Source: CAZJBS01 sp964544475 (GTDB lineage: Bacteria; CLD3; SB21). Taken from it: a DNA stretch of 64,000 bases. The position numbers were made by a program, and so were the translations under genes. Below are positions 34,503-43,116 of the stretch, piece by piece (position 1 is the stretch's first letter; every line of letters begins with the position of its first letter). The notes beneath the pieces were generated by a model that searched no databases, had not been told where the DNA came from, and saw only the letters and a list, made by a program, of their open reading frames with translations. The stretch lies in NCBI GenBank assembly GCA_964544475.1, contig CAZJBS010000011.1, positions 33,174-97,173 on the forward strand, in the 5' to 3' direction.

Positions 34503-37142
34503 TCAGGCTACGAACTTGATGTTGGCAGGGTCGTTCTTCCGGAAGATAAGGTTCTCGTCATTCACATCAACAGTAATGGCGTCTCCCTTGGTCACCTGTC
34601 CCCGGAGCAGGAGAACAGACAATCGGTTGACAATTTCCTTTTGTATCAGTCGTTTGAGAGGTCGGGCGCCAAACGCCGCCTCAAAGCCCTTTTCGGCAAG
34701 CCACTGTGCCGCCGTCGAAGACAGATGAATCCGCAGACCCTGACTTTCGATGAGGTCCTGCACATTACGGAACTGTATTTCCACGATCCGAAGCAGATGC
34801 TCCTGGGTCAGCGGCCTGAATACAACCACATCGTCAATACGATTCAGGAACTCCGGACGCACGTGATGTTTCAGAACATCAAGAACATGCTCTTTGATTT
34901 GCCGATGAAGTGTTTCCTGGCTGGTTGGTCCGGCATTCTGCATTTGTTCCATTATGTAAGGAGCGCCGAGGTTCGATGTCATGATCACGAGTGTGTTCTT
35001 GAAGCTGACGGTACGGCCTTTGTTGTCCGTCAATCGTCCGTCGTCAAGCATCTGGAGGAGTATGTTGAACACGTCCGGATGAGCTTTTTCGATTTCATCA
35101 AGGAGGATAACGGCATACGGGCGGCGTCGGATGGCTTCCGTCAGTTGGCCCCCTTCCTCATACCCGACATAACCGGGTGGAGGGCCGACCAGCCGTGATA
35201 CCGAGTGGGGTTCCATATATTCGGACATGTCGAAACGCACCAGTGCATTCTCATCATCGAAAAGGCAGAAGGCAAGCGCTTTGGCCAGTTCTGTTTTTCC
35301 AACACCGGTGGATCCGAGGAAAATGAATGATCCGATCGGCCGGCGCTGGTCGGCCAGGCCCGCGCGGGACCGTTGAACGGCTTCGGCCACGGCTTCGATG
35401 GCTTCCGGCTGTCCGACGACCCGTTCTCGCAAACGATCGGCAATCCCGAGTATTTTCTCCAGTTCACTTTCCATCATGCGCGTCAACGGAATACCCGTCC
35501 ATTTGGATACAATGGCCGCGATGTCTTCTTCGGAAACTTCTTCCTTCAGTATGCGGTGGTCCTTTTGGATTTCCTGCAATCGGTTTCGTGCCAGCTCAAG
35601 TGTTCTGGACAATTCCGTCAGTCGGCCATACTTGAGTTCAGCCGCCTTGTTCAGATTGCCTTCCCGTTCGGCCTGGTCAACGAACCCTCGGGTTGATTCC
35701 ATGTCTTCTTTCAGCGATCGGATCGTATCGATGGCCTTTTTCTCAAGTTCCCAATGCGTTCGCATAGCTCTTCCTGATTCGACCAGGTCGGCCAGTTCTC
35801 GGGTAATCTCCTCATGCCGTTTTTTTGAAACGTCATCGCGTTCTTTTTTGAGTGCCAGTTGTTCTATTTCCAACTGTTTGATCTTACGCTCGATGCCGTC
35901 GAGTTCTGCCGGCATGGAATTGATTTCAATACGAAGCATGGACGCCGCTTCATCGACAAGGTCGATGGCCTTATCCGGCAGGAAGCGATCGGCGATGTAG
36001 CGATGGGACAATACGGCGGCAGCGACCACAGCGCTGTCCTTGATACGGACGCCGTGATGAACTTCATATTTCTCTTTCAAGCCTCGTAAGATGGAAATCG
36101 TGTCTTCGACGGTCGGTTCATTGACGAAAACAGGTTGGAATCGTCTTTCCAGTGCCGGGTCCTTTTCTATGTGTTTTCGATATTCATCCAATGTGGTGGC
36201 TCCGATGGCGCGGAGTTCTCCCCGGGCCAGAGCGGGCTTGAGCATATTGGCGGCGTCCATGGAGCCTTCCGCCGAACCAGCGCCCACCAGAGTGTGCAAT
36301 TCATCAATAAACAGAATCGTTTCTCCGTTGGATTCGGTAACTTCCCGGATAACCGCCTTCAATCGTTCTTCAAATTCGCCACGGAATTTGGCGCCCGCAA
36401 TGAGAGCGCCCATATCCAGTGCGACAATTTTTCTGGATTTCAGGTTCTCCGGCACATCGCCGTCCATGATCCGATGGGCCAATCCCTCGGCAATGGCTGT
36501 TTTTCCGACTCCGGGCTCTCCTATGAGGACCGGATTGTTCTTTGTCCTGCGCGACAACACCTGGAGGACACGCCGGATTTCTTCGTCCCGTCCGATCACC
36601 GGATCCAATGAACCTTTGCGGGCCAGTTCATTGAGATCGCGACCGTATTTTTTCAGAGCCTGATACGTGCTTTCAGGATCACGGTCGGTGACGCGCTGGG
36701 AACCGCGAAGTTCTTTGAGTACGCGATACACGGTATCGCGGCCAATGCCGGCCGATTTCAACAAGTTCCCGCACGACGTCTTGCTTTCGGCCAGCGCAAT
36801 AAGGAGATGTTCCGAAGCGACATATTCATCACGCATTTTGGCAGCTTCTTTGGAAGCATCCGTCAGAACAGTATGGGCAGGGGTACTGAGCGGGACCTGC
36901 CCTTGCGGCCCCTGCACGACTTTGGGCAACGAATGGATCAGCGAACGGGTCTCTCCCGTGAGCATTTCCATGGGTGTGCCCAGTTTCCTGAGAATCGCCG
37001 GAACGAAGCCATCAGACTCCTGCAGCAATGCCAGAAGAATATGCGGAGGTTCGATCTGGGTGTGGCCTTCTTCCATGGCATAATGCCGGGCTTTGGCGAG
37101 AGCCTCCTGGGATTTGATGGTGAACTTGTTGAAATCGATCAT
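34503..37142 (-). CDS. clpB: ClpB disaggregase
   Basis: 879 residues from ATG at 37142, which has AGGAAAG upstream. Repeated Clp N-domain, first AAA+ module with Walker A GEPGVGKT and arginine-rich linker, the long coiled-coil M-domain (~ residues 410-530) diagnostic of ClpB, then the second AAA+ module with GSTGVGKT. No ClpP-docking loop. ClpB with DnaK and small heat-shock proteins rescues aggregated proteins in the cytosol. It lies just downstream of three Hsp20 genes, behind a terminator-shaped hairpin whose T-tract ends 15 bases before the ATG. Confidence 0.97.
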   Translation of the reverse strand: MIDFNKFTIKSQEALAKARHYAMEEGHTQIEPPHILLALLQESDGFVPAILRKLGTPMEMLTGETRSLIHSLPKVVQGPQGQVPLSTPAHTVLTDASKEAAKMRDEYVASEHLLIALAESKTSCGNLLKSAGIGRDTVYRVLKELRGSQRVTDRDPESTYQALKKYGRDLNELARKGSLDPVIGRDEEIRRVLQVLSRRTKNNPVLIGEPGVGKTAIAEGLAHRIMDGDVPENLKSRKIVALDMGALIAGAKFRGEFEERLKAVIREVTESNGETILFIDELHTLVGAGSAEGSMDAANMLKPALARGELRAIGATTLDEYRKHIEKDPALERRFQPVFVNEPTVEDTISILRGLKEKYEVHHGVRIKDSAVVAAAVLSHRYIADRFLPDKAIDLVDEAASMLRIEINSMPAELDGIERKIKQLEIEQLALKKERDDVSKKRHEEITRELADLVESGRAMRTHWELEKKAIDTIRSLKEDMESTRGFVDQAEREGNLNKAAELKYGRLTELSRTLELARNRLQEIQKDHRILKEEVSEEDIAAIVSKWTGIPLTRMMESELEKILGIADRLRERVVGQPEAIEAVAEAVQRSRAGLADQRRPIGSFIFLGSTGVGKTELAKALAFCLFDDENALVRFDMSEYMEPHSVSRLVGPPPGYVGYEEGGQLTEAIRRRPYAVILLDEIEKAHPDVFNILLQMLDDGRLTDNKGRTVSFKNTLVIMTSNLGAPYIMEQMQNAGPTSQETLHRQIKEHVLDVLKHHVRPEFLNRIDDVVVFRPLTQEHLLRIVEIQFRNVQDLIESQGLRIHLSSTAAQWLAEKGFEAAFGARPLKRLIQKEIVNRLSVLLLRGQVTKGDAITVDVNDENLIFRKNDPANIKFVA

Positions 37143-37157
37143 GGCTTTCCTCAGTCT

Positions 37158-37191
37158 AAAAAAGGGGCGGGAACCGTTGCAGGTTCCCGCC
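37158..37191 (-). terminator. intrinsic terminator hairpin abutting clpB
   Basis: GGCGGGAACC (37166-37175) pairs perfectly with GGTTCCCGCC (37182-37191), followed on the minus strand by C's and six T's ending at 37158. The clpB ribosome site begins immediately after. Confidence 0.85.
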
Positions 37192-37211
37192 AAATTCCAA
37201 ACACATGGACA

Positions 37212-37661
37212 TCAGAACTTGATCTCGATCTCCTTGGTTTTGGCTTCTTCGGCCTTCGGCAGCGTGATGGTCAGAACGCCGTCTTTGTAATTGGCGTCGA
37301 TTTTGTCCGGCTTGACCAATGACGGCAGCCGGAACGCCCTGGTGAAACTGCCATAGTTGCGCTCGATACGATGCCGGTTGTGATCTTTCGATTCACTTTC
37401 CTGCTTCTTCTCGCCAGCGATGGTCAGCACATTTTCCTGAAGCGTGATTTTCACGTCGTTCTTGCTCACGCCAGGCAGTTCGGCCTTGACCACAAAGTGA
37501 TCCTTTCCTTCGGTGATATCCACGGAAGGATACCACGTCGAAAGAGGCCCTGTTTCGAGATCGTCGTTCCAGAAATTAGTGAACAGTTTGTTCATCTCCT
37601 TCTGGATGGTCACGAGATCGGAAAAAACGTCTCGTTGCGGGTTATATTTGACGAGCGACAT
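37212..37661 (-). CDS. Hsp20 small heat-shock protein (copy 1)
   Basis: 149 residues. Alpha-crystallin domain with YPSVDITEGKDHFVVKAELPG, GVLTITLPKAE as the conserved end strand, and a C-terminal IEIKF tail able to act as the I-x-I oligomer motif. Holdase chaperone that captures unfolding proteins for ClpB and DnaK. AAGGAGG precedes the start. Third of three adjacent, mutually related hsp20 genes; it is nearest clpB. Confidence 0.95.
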   Translation of the reverse strand: MSLVKYNPQRDVFSDLVTIQKEMNKLFTNFWNDDLETGPLSTWYPSVDITEGKDHFVVKAELPGVSKNDVKITLQENVLTIAGEKKQESESKDHNRHRIERNYGSFTRAFRLPSLVKPDKIDANYKDGVLTITLPKAEEAKTKEIEIKF

Positions 37662-37698
37662 AGAGATCCTCCTTTCGTCTGGTTAGTGTGGTGGTGAA

Positions 37699-38121
37699 TT
37701 AGAATTTGATTTCAATGTCTCTTGGTTTCACCGCATCGGCTTTCGGCAACGTGATATGCAGGACGCCGTCTTTGTAGATTGCTTGTATGGCGTCGGACTT
37801 TACCGTTGTCGGCAATTTGAATGAACGCTCGAAAGCACCGAATCGCCTTTCACGACGCCGCCAGGAGGCATCTGAGGCATCGGCAAGCTTTTTCTCGCCT
37901 TTGATGGTCAGCGTGTTCTGGTTCAGCGTCAGCTGTATATCGGCTTTGCTCATGCCAGGGACTTCGACGACAAATTGAAAATCGTCTTTTGTTTCAGTTA
38001 CATCGACGGCTGGCGTCCAGCCATTCGGTGTCCAGCGGCGGTCGTCACGCCAGATTTCATCGAATACCCGGCCAATTTCGTTTTGGATGAGCGGCATCGG
38101 TGTCAAAGTGAATACTGACAT
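37699..38121 (-). CDS. Hsp20 small heat-shock protein (copy 2)
   Basis: 140 residues from ATG at 38121 (AGGAG upstream); the open frame extends to 38307 but homology and the ribosome site support the shorter start. Alpha-crystallin core with WTPAVDVTETKDDF, GMSKADIQLTLNQNTLTIKG and GVLHITLPKAD, and a C-terminal RDIEIKF tail. Clearly paralogous with copy 1. Confidence 0.94.
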   Translation of the reverse strand: MSVFTLTPMPLIQNEIGRVFDEIWRDDRRWTPNGWTPAVDVTETKDDFQFVVEVPGMSKADIQLTLNQNTLTIKGEKKLADASDASWRRRERRFGAFERSFKLPTTVKSDAIQAIYKDGVLHITLPKADAVKPRDIEIKF

Positions 38122-38143
38122 AAATCGGTCTCCTATGGTTGGG

Positions 38144-38542
38144 TTATGGTTGGTTGAAAGTGATTTCGATTTCATAAGGTTTTGCCGTTTCTTTCTTATC
38201 AATTCGGATGACCAGGTGGCCATCTTCCCACTTTGCGTCAATCCGATTGGGGTCCGCGTGGCGACCCAATCGAAATACGCGACGGAAGTTTCTTTTTGGT
38301 ATCTCATTCAGCAGAGTCTCTCCTGTGTCGCTTAGCTTTGTGCGGCCTTCCACCGTCAGATTGTCGTTTTCAAGATACAGGCGGAAACCTTCGCGCGGTA
38401 CACCAGGCATTTCGACAATGAGGACATATTGATTCGAAGTCTCATGCATATCCGTGCGAGGGGCGACATATGGATAATCGTTTTCAACCCTCAGCAAGTG
38501 TCGCGATCCTGTCATAACTTCATCGTACGTTTTGAGAGTCAT
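38144..38542 (-). CDS. Hsp20 small heat-shock protein (copy 3, divergent)
   Basis: 132 residues with AAGGAG before ATG. Shares the alpha-crystallin layout (APRTDMHETSNQYVLIVEMPG, NLTVEGR, WEDGHLVIRIDK, YEIEITF) but the conserved GVL strand reads GHL and overall similarity to the other two is lower. First gene of the heat-shock cluster and nearest the likely promoter. Confidence 0.9.
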   Translation of the reverse strand: MTLKTYDEVMTGSRHLLRVENDYPYVAPRTDMHETSNQYVLIVEMPGVPREGFRLYLENDNLTVEGRTKLSDTGETLLNEIPKRNFRRVFRLGRHADPNRIDAKWEDGHLVIRIDKKETAKPYEIEITFNQP

Positions 38543-38583
38543 CTGTTTCTCCTTGTGATAATTTCAGACGCGAGAATTGTTAA

Positions 38584-38608
38584 ACAACCTGCATGCCAAT
38601 TCTTGGCA
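38584..38608 (-). promoter_or_regulatory. candidate heat-shock control site: 6+6 palindrome and sigma54-like element
   Basis: TGCCAA (38594-38599) and TTGGCA (38603-38608) form a perfect palindrome with a 3-base spacer. Overlapping it on the minus strand, TGGCATGCAGGTTGT (38598-38584) matches the sigma54 -24/-12 consensus except for T in place of the last C. It is ~30-40 bases before the first hsp20 start. A CIRCE element was not found. The remaining 38543-38829 gap shows no gene. Confidence 0.35.
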
Positions 38609-38829
38609 AAATTGTTTTTTTTGTGTTTGAACTCCCACTTCCATAACCAGCCTGACTAATTACTGTCATTATGACATGAAGAAATCGCCCATTGCTGCAA
38701 GATTTTCCAATTACATGACAAATTGGCTGATCGCTGAGTGTTGGAGGAGTTACCTGGGCAGGAGCTTTCCTATTGATTTTCTTACCTTTTTTCTCAATCT
38801 TCTCACGTTTCTGTGGGAGGTAACCGGAA

Positions 38830-39600
38830 GTGAATGGTATCAAGCAGGATATGGTTGAATGTTGCCGAAGGGTTCACGACAAGGGATTTGTCGCGGCCAA
38901 TGACGGCAATTTGAGCATTCGGTTGGATGATCGGCGCATTCTGGCCACACCGACCGGCATGAGCAAGGGTCGTGTTAGGGAAGATGATTTGGTGATCGTG
39001 GATCGAATGGGTGGTGTGGTTGAGGGATCACGGAAGCCATCGTCAGAGCTTCTGATGCACCTTCGAATCTACGACATACGACCCGATGTGAATGCCGTCG
39101 TTCATGCGCATCCGGTGTATGCAACAGGTTTCGCGACAGCCAATATCCCGCTGGACCAGTGCGTGCTGGCCGAAGTCGTGACAACCCTGGGTTCCATTCC
39201 GATAGCGCCATATGCAACCCCATCGACCCGAGAACTTCCGGATGCCATCACTGGAATTCTGCAGCACGCCGATGCGTGTCTGCTGGCCAACCACGGTGTG
39301 GTCACGTGCGGATCGGACATATTTGACGCGTATTATAAAATGGAACGGGTTGAACACTATGCCAGAATTATTTTCGTCGCGCGTCTTCTCGGCGGAGAAC
39401 GCCCGCTGAGTGGGGTCCAGGTTGAGAAGCTTGCGGCGATACGAAAAACATACGGCACGGAGCACGCAAGGAATCCAGGCTGCGTGGCCTGTGAAGGAGA
39501 CTGTGTGGGATCCGACTGTTCTTTGTATGAGTCACGCGGTGAAGACGCCCGTATGTCTTCGGTCATTCGGGACGTGATCGCACGGATGGAAGATCATTAA
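38830..39600 (+). CDS. class II aldolase/adducin-fold protein (fuculose-phosphate aldolase-like) with cysteine-rich tail
   Basis: 256 residues from GTG at 38830, with GGGAGG 9 bases upstream. The class II aldolase fold is shown by AANDGNLSIRLDD, TPTGMSKG, the SSELLMHLRIY stretch with the catalytic Glu, the metal-binding HAHPVYATGFA, and ANHGVVTCG with the third histidine. L-fuculose- or L-rhamnulose-phosphate aldolases and related decarboxylases share these. The C-terminal ~40 residues add GCVACEGDCVGSDC, a possible extra metal site. First gene of the long plus-strand run; its TAA overlaps the plsC ATG by 1 base. Confidence 0.86.
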   Translation: MNGIKQDMVECCRRVHDKGFVAANDGNLSIRLDDRRILATPTGMSKGRVREDDLVIVDRMGGVVEGSRKPSSELLMHLRIYDIRPDVNAVVHAHPVYATGFATANIPLDQCVLAEVVTTLGSIPIAPYATPSTRELPDAITGILQHADACLLANHGVVTCGSDIFDAYYKMERVEHYARIIFVARLLGGERPLSGVQVEKLAAIRKTYGTEHARNPGCVACEGDCVGSDCSLYESRGEDARMSSVIRDVIARMEDH

Positions 39601-40427
39601 TGTTGCGCAGACACTCGTTTCTCCGATCCTCTTTTCTCGTGACAATGGCGATCCTTTTCACGGGCGTCATTATCGTATTGATATTTCCTGTGGGGTTGGT
39701 GGCGCCATTCAGCAGGGTGTCAAGAGCCCTTGAGAAGTTGTGGGCTGCCACACTAGTCCATCTGGCCGGTATTCGATTGAAGATGGATGGTCTTGAGTAC
39801 ATCCAAGAAGGAGTTACGTACATTTTCGTGGCCAACCACCAGAGTCTGTTCGATATCCCGGTATTGATGTACGCCCTGCCAAGACAGGTGCGGATGATCC
39901 ATAAGAAGGAACTCCTGTGGATTCCCGGATTGGGTCAGGTTCTGATGGCGTCGCGATTTATTTCCATTGATCGCGGTCGGCGGGAAAAGGCCATCCAGAG
40001 TCTCAAGAGAGCTGCAAAAAAAATTCATGATGGCGTCAACATTGTCATTTTTGCAGACGGTACCCGCAGTCTCGATGGGGAATTGCGTCCTCTGAAGAAT
40101 GGGGCCTTTTTGCTGGCCATTGACGCGCAGGTTGATGTCGTGCCGGTGACCATATCGGGCTCCATTAATGTCTTGCACAAGATGCAAAGCCTGCTGGATA
40201 TTACGTTCGGGCGCGAGGTTCGGGTAATCCTGGGCAAACCACTATCCACGCGCGGCCTGACCGCCGATGCCAAAGACCTTTTGAGGCAACAGGTCCAGTC
40301 GACGATTGAAAAAGATTACGCGTCCATCCGGTATCTTTCAGAAATCACTAACCCGGCCTTGCGGAAGTATTGTCACGTTCGCCAGGCTGGGGTTCATGGC
40401 GAAGAGGCGCTGGAAAAATCCGCATGA
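39600..40427 (+). CDS. plsC: 1-acyl-sn-glycerol-3-phosphate acyltransferase
   Basis: 275 residues. An N-terminal span (VTMAILFTGVIIVLIFPVGL), the catalytic NHQSLFD (HX4D) near residue 78, and the third motif as FADGTRS, with Asp where Glu is usual (FPEGTRS). It should acylate lysophosphatidate to phosphatidate at the membrane. The gene overlaps dxr by 4 bases (ATGA). Confidence 0.9.
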   Translation: MLRRHSFLRSSFLVTMAILFTGVIIVLIFPVGLVAPFSRVSRALEKLWAATLVHLAGIRLKMDGLEYIQEGVTYIFVANHQSLFDIPVLMYALPRQVRMIHKKELLWIPGLGQVLMASRFISIDRGRREKAIQSLKRAAKKIHDGVNIVIFADGTRSLDGELRPLKNGAFLLAIDAQVDVVPVTISGSINVLHKMQSLLDITFGREVRVILGKPLSTRGLTADAKDLLRQQVQSTIEKDYASIRYLSEITNPALRKYCHVRQAGVHGEEALEKSA

Positions 40428-41578
40428 AGACCATTGCATTGTTCGGTTCCACGGGTTCAATTGGCCTCAATGTGCTTGAAGTCGTGCGTTCCAATCCCGA
40501 TCAGTTTCGTGTGGCGTGTCTTACGGCCCGGTCCAGTGTCGAGCAATTGGCACAACAGGCTCTGGAATTCAGGCCCGAGGTCGTCTGCCTGACTGACGAA
40601 AGGCTTGTGCCGGAATTGAAGCGTCATTTGAGCGGCCTGTCGGTCCGGGTCGTCGGGGGGCCAGGTGCCCTTGCGGAGGTGGCCAGGGAAGCTTCTTATG
40701 ATCAGATGATCGGCGCAATGGTCGGGTCGGCAGGGCTGTTACCGACCATTGAAGCGATCACTTCGGGAAGACAGGTGGGTCTTGCCAACAAAGAGACGCT
40801 GGTCGTGGCCGGCGAGATTGTCAACAAGCTGTTGGCCAAACATCGGGTGGATCTCATTCCGATTGATAGTGAGCACAGCGCGCTGTTTCAGTGCATGGCC
40901 GGCGAAAATCCGGCCGACATTGATCGACTGATATTGACCGCTTCCGGAGGTCCCTTCCTTCATACTCCGGCTGTCGAATTTGACCGCATTACACCCGAAA
41001 AGGCCCTCAAGCACCCCAATTGGAACATGGGAGCAAAAATCACCATTGATTCGGCCACCCTGATGAACAAGGGTCTTGAGATTATTGAAGCCCACTGGTT
41101 GTTCGGTGTCTCACCGGAGAGAATACATGTCGTCATTCATCCACAGTCCATTATTCATTCGATGGTACAGTTTGTGGACAGTTCGGTTAAGGCGCAGATG
41201 GGGCTGCCCGATATGAAGGTTCCCATTCAATATGCCATGAGTTATCCGCACCGAATCCGCAATGGTTTTGAGAGCCTCGATCTTATCAAAGTGGGTCGTT
41301 TGGATTTTTTTGAACCCGACCGGGAACGGTTTCCGTGCATTCAGTTGGCCTACGACGCCCTGAATGAACTGGGAACGATGCCTGCGGTACTGAATGCCGC
41401 CAATGAAATCGCCGTCGGGCTCTTTCTGAACCGACAAATCGCTTTTACAGACATCCCCCGATTGATTGCGCAGGCGATGAGTCACCACCACAAGGTGTCA
41501 ACGCCCGAACTGGAAGACGTGCTGGATGCGGATCGGTGGGCTCGTGACTTCGTCCAAAACACATTTGAACACGTTTGA
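40424..41578 (+). CDS. dxr: 1-deoxy-D-xylulose 5-phosphate reductoisomerase
   Basis: 384 residues from ATG at 40424. NADPH-binding GSTGSIGLNVLEVV at the N-terminus, LANKETLVVAGE, metal/substrate PIDSEHSALFQCM, and NWNMGAKITIDSATLMNKGLE with catalytic residues. It converts DXP to MEP, committing carbon to isoprenoid synthesis; ispD lies ~8 kb downstream in the same run. ATGA overlap with plsC and rseP downstream as in many bacteria. Confidence 0.97.
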   Translation: MKTIALFGSTGSIGLNVLEVVRSNPDQFRVACLTARSSVEQLAQQALEFRPEVVCLTDERLVPELKRHLSGLSVRVVGGPGALAEVAREASYDQMIGAMVGSAGLLPTIEAITSGRQVGLANKETLVVAGEIVNKLLAKHRVDLIPIDSEHSALFQCMAGENPADIDRLILTASGGPFLHTPAVEFDRITPEKALKHPNWNMGAKITIDSATLMNKGLEIIEAHWLFGVSPERIHVVIHPQSIIHSMVQFVDSSVKAQMGLPDMKVPIQYAMSYPHRIRNGFESLDLIKVGRLDFFEPDRERFPCIQLAYDALNELGTMPAVLNAANEIAVGLFLNRQIAFTDIPRLIAQAMSHHHKVSTPELEDVLDADRWARDFVQNTFEHV

Positions 41579-41610
41579 CAATCCTCATCACTTAGCAGAA
41601 GGGTCCCCGA

Positions 41611-43113
41611 ATGTTGACGGCGTTGTTTGATTTTGTCATTCCATTTGTCGTGGTGTTGGGAGTACTGGTGTTTATTCACGAATTGGGTCACTATTTCGCC
41701 GCGAAAATTTTCGGCATGAAAGTCGATGCGTTTTCACTGGGGTTTCCTCCCAGAGCGTGGGGATTTCGGTGGGGGACCCGCCGTCTCAAATCCAAATTCC
41801 AAAAAGACATCATGAGGGCGCTGCGTGAAAATCCAGGGTTTGAGGAAATCCACCGAGTATGGCACTCTCAAGCGATCAGCCGTGACGAATGGCAAACGGC
41901 AGAACTTCTGAATGCCATTTTTGACATCCGTCGTGAGGACGTCGAAGAGGAAGTTGTCAACAAAAAGGGGAAGACTGAAAAAGTCACCAAGACTGTCATC
42001 CATCATTCGCTGCGTAAGAACGAAGCCGATCCGTATGACAGGAACGCCGTTGAGGTGGCGGCGCAAGTGATCTCGACGGACGCCAATCTTCCCGAATTGC
42101 TCGTATTTCATCGACAGATCCACGACGAGCGGGCGTTCCACGAATCGTGGAAAACCGATTACTGTCTGTCGTGGATACCTTTGGGAGGTTATTGCAAAAT
42201 CAACGGCATGGTGGATGAGAGCTTTGATCCGGACAGCATGAAAGAAGGTGAACCGAGGCCATGGGAATACCGGGCGAAGCCGGTCTGGCAACGGATGATT
42301 GCAATCACCGGAGGCGTCTTTTTCAACTTCGTCCTCGCTGTCATCATATTTGCCGCGGTTGCCCTTATTAATGGCGTTCCGGATATGGATCAGTACAAAG
42401 ATTTCAAGATCGGGACGAAAATCAGTTCGGTGGTGAGCGGCAGCCCGGCGGAGATGGCGGGACTGACGGCGGGCGATGAGATTGTCGCCGTCGACGATGA
42501 GGCGATCGACGACTGGAAGGTCCTTGTATCGAGGATTCATGACAAACCGGGCCAGGCGATGAAGATCGAATGGATGCGAGGACCGGATCGGATGAAAGCT
42601 GTCGTCGTGCCGAACCGTGGCAAAGCCCAAACGTCTGAGGGTGTGAAAGAGGTCGGGCAAATTGGAATTGTGGCGCCCCCCATGCCGAATTTCACCCGTG
42701 AAGCCTCCGTGCCGGAAGCCGCGGCGTACGGTATAACGTACACGACCGGCATGACCTTGTTCATTGTCCGGAGCATCAAGCAAATCATTTTTGGCGAACA
42801 ATCTTTCAAGGAGGCTATGGGTGGGCCGGTGGCGATCTTCCGCATGACCGGTGAAGTCAAGCAGCAACGAGGCTGGGAGGGCATTTGGAGTTTCATGGCG
42901 CTGCTCAGCATCAGCCTGGCCATCTTCAATCTTTTTCCGATACCGGCGTTGGACGGCGGTCACCTTGTTTTCCTGCTGATCGAGGCAATTATTCGGCGTC
43001 CGGTTTCGATCCGGATCAAACTTTACGCCCAGCAGGCCGGCATGGCGCTGTTGCTCACGTTCATCGCTTATGTTATTTACAACGATCTGGCCAAATGGCA
43101 CGGCGGGATGTAA
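41611..43113 (+). CDS. rseP: RseP-type site-2 protease (M50) with a large insertion
   Basis: 500 residues; most RseP proteins are 420-450. HELGH at 23-27 in the first span is the zinc site; the C-terminal LFPIPALDGGH gives the third ligand and NxxPxPxLDG motif; a PDZ domain lies at ~250-335. Between GFRWG (~55) and TDYCLSWIPLGGYCK (~182) there are ~125 extra charged residues that the family usually lacks. RseP cleaves anti-sigma factors and signal-peptide remnants within the inner membrane. It follows dxr as in many genomes. Confidence 0.93.
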   Translation: MLTALFDFVIPFVVVLGVLVFIHELGHYFAAKIFGMKVDAFSLGFPPRAWGFRWGTRRLKSKFQKDIMRALRENPGFEEIHRVWHSQAISRDEWQTAELLNAIFDIRREDVEEEVVNKKGKTEKVTKTVIHHSLRKNEADPYDRNAVEVAAQVISTDANLPELLVFHRQIHDERAFHESWKTDYCLSWIPLGGYCKINGMVDESFDPDSMKEGEPRPWEYRAKPVWQRMIAITGGVFFNFVLAVIIFAAVALINGVPDMDQYKDFKIGTKISSVVSGSPAEMAGLTAGDEIVAVDDEAIDDWKVLVSRIHDKPGQAMKIEWMRGPDRMKAVVVPNRGKAQTSEGVKEVGQIGIVAPPMPNFTREASVPEAAAYGITYTTGMTLFIVRSIKQIIFGEQSFKEAMGGPVAIFRMTGEVKQQRGWEGIWSFMALLSISLAIFNLFPIPALDGGHLVFLLIEAIIRRPVSIRIKLYAQQAGMALLLTFIAYVIYNDLAKWHGGM

Positions 43114-43116
43114 GAC

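Noticed and set aside
38543..38829. CIRCE (HrcA) element before hsp20
   Set aside because: No TTAGCACTC-N9-GAGTGCTAA-like repeat in the gap.
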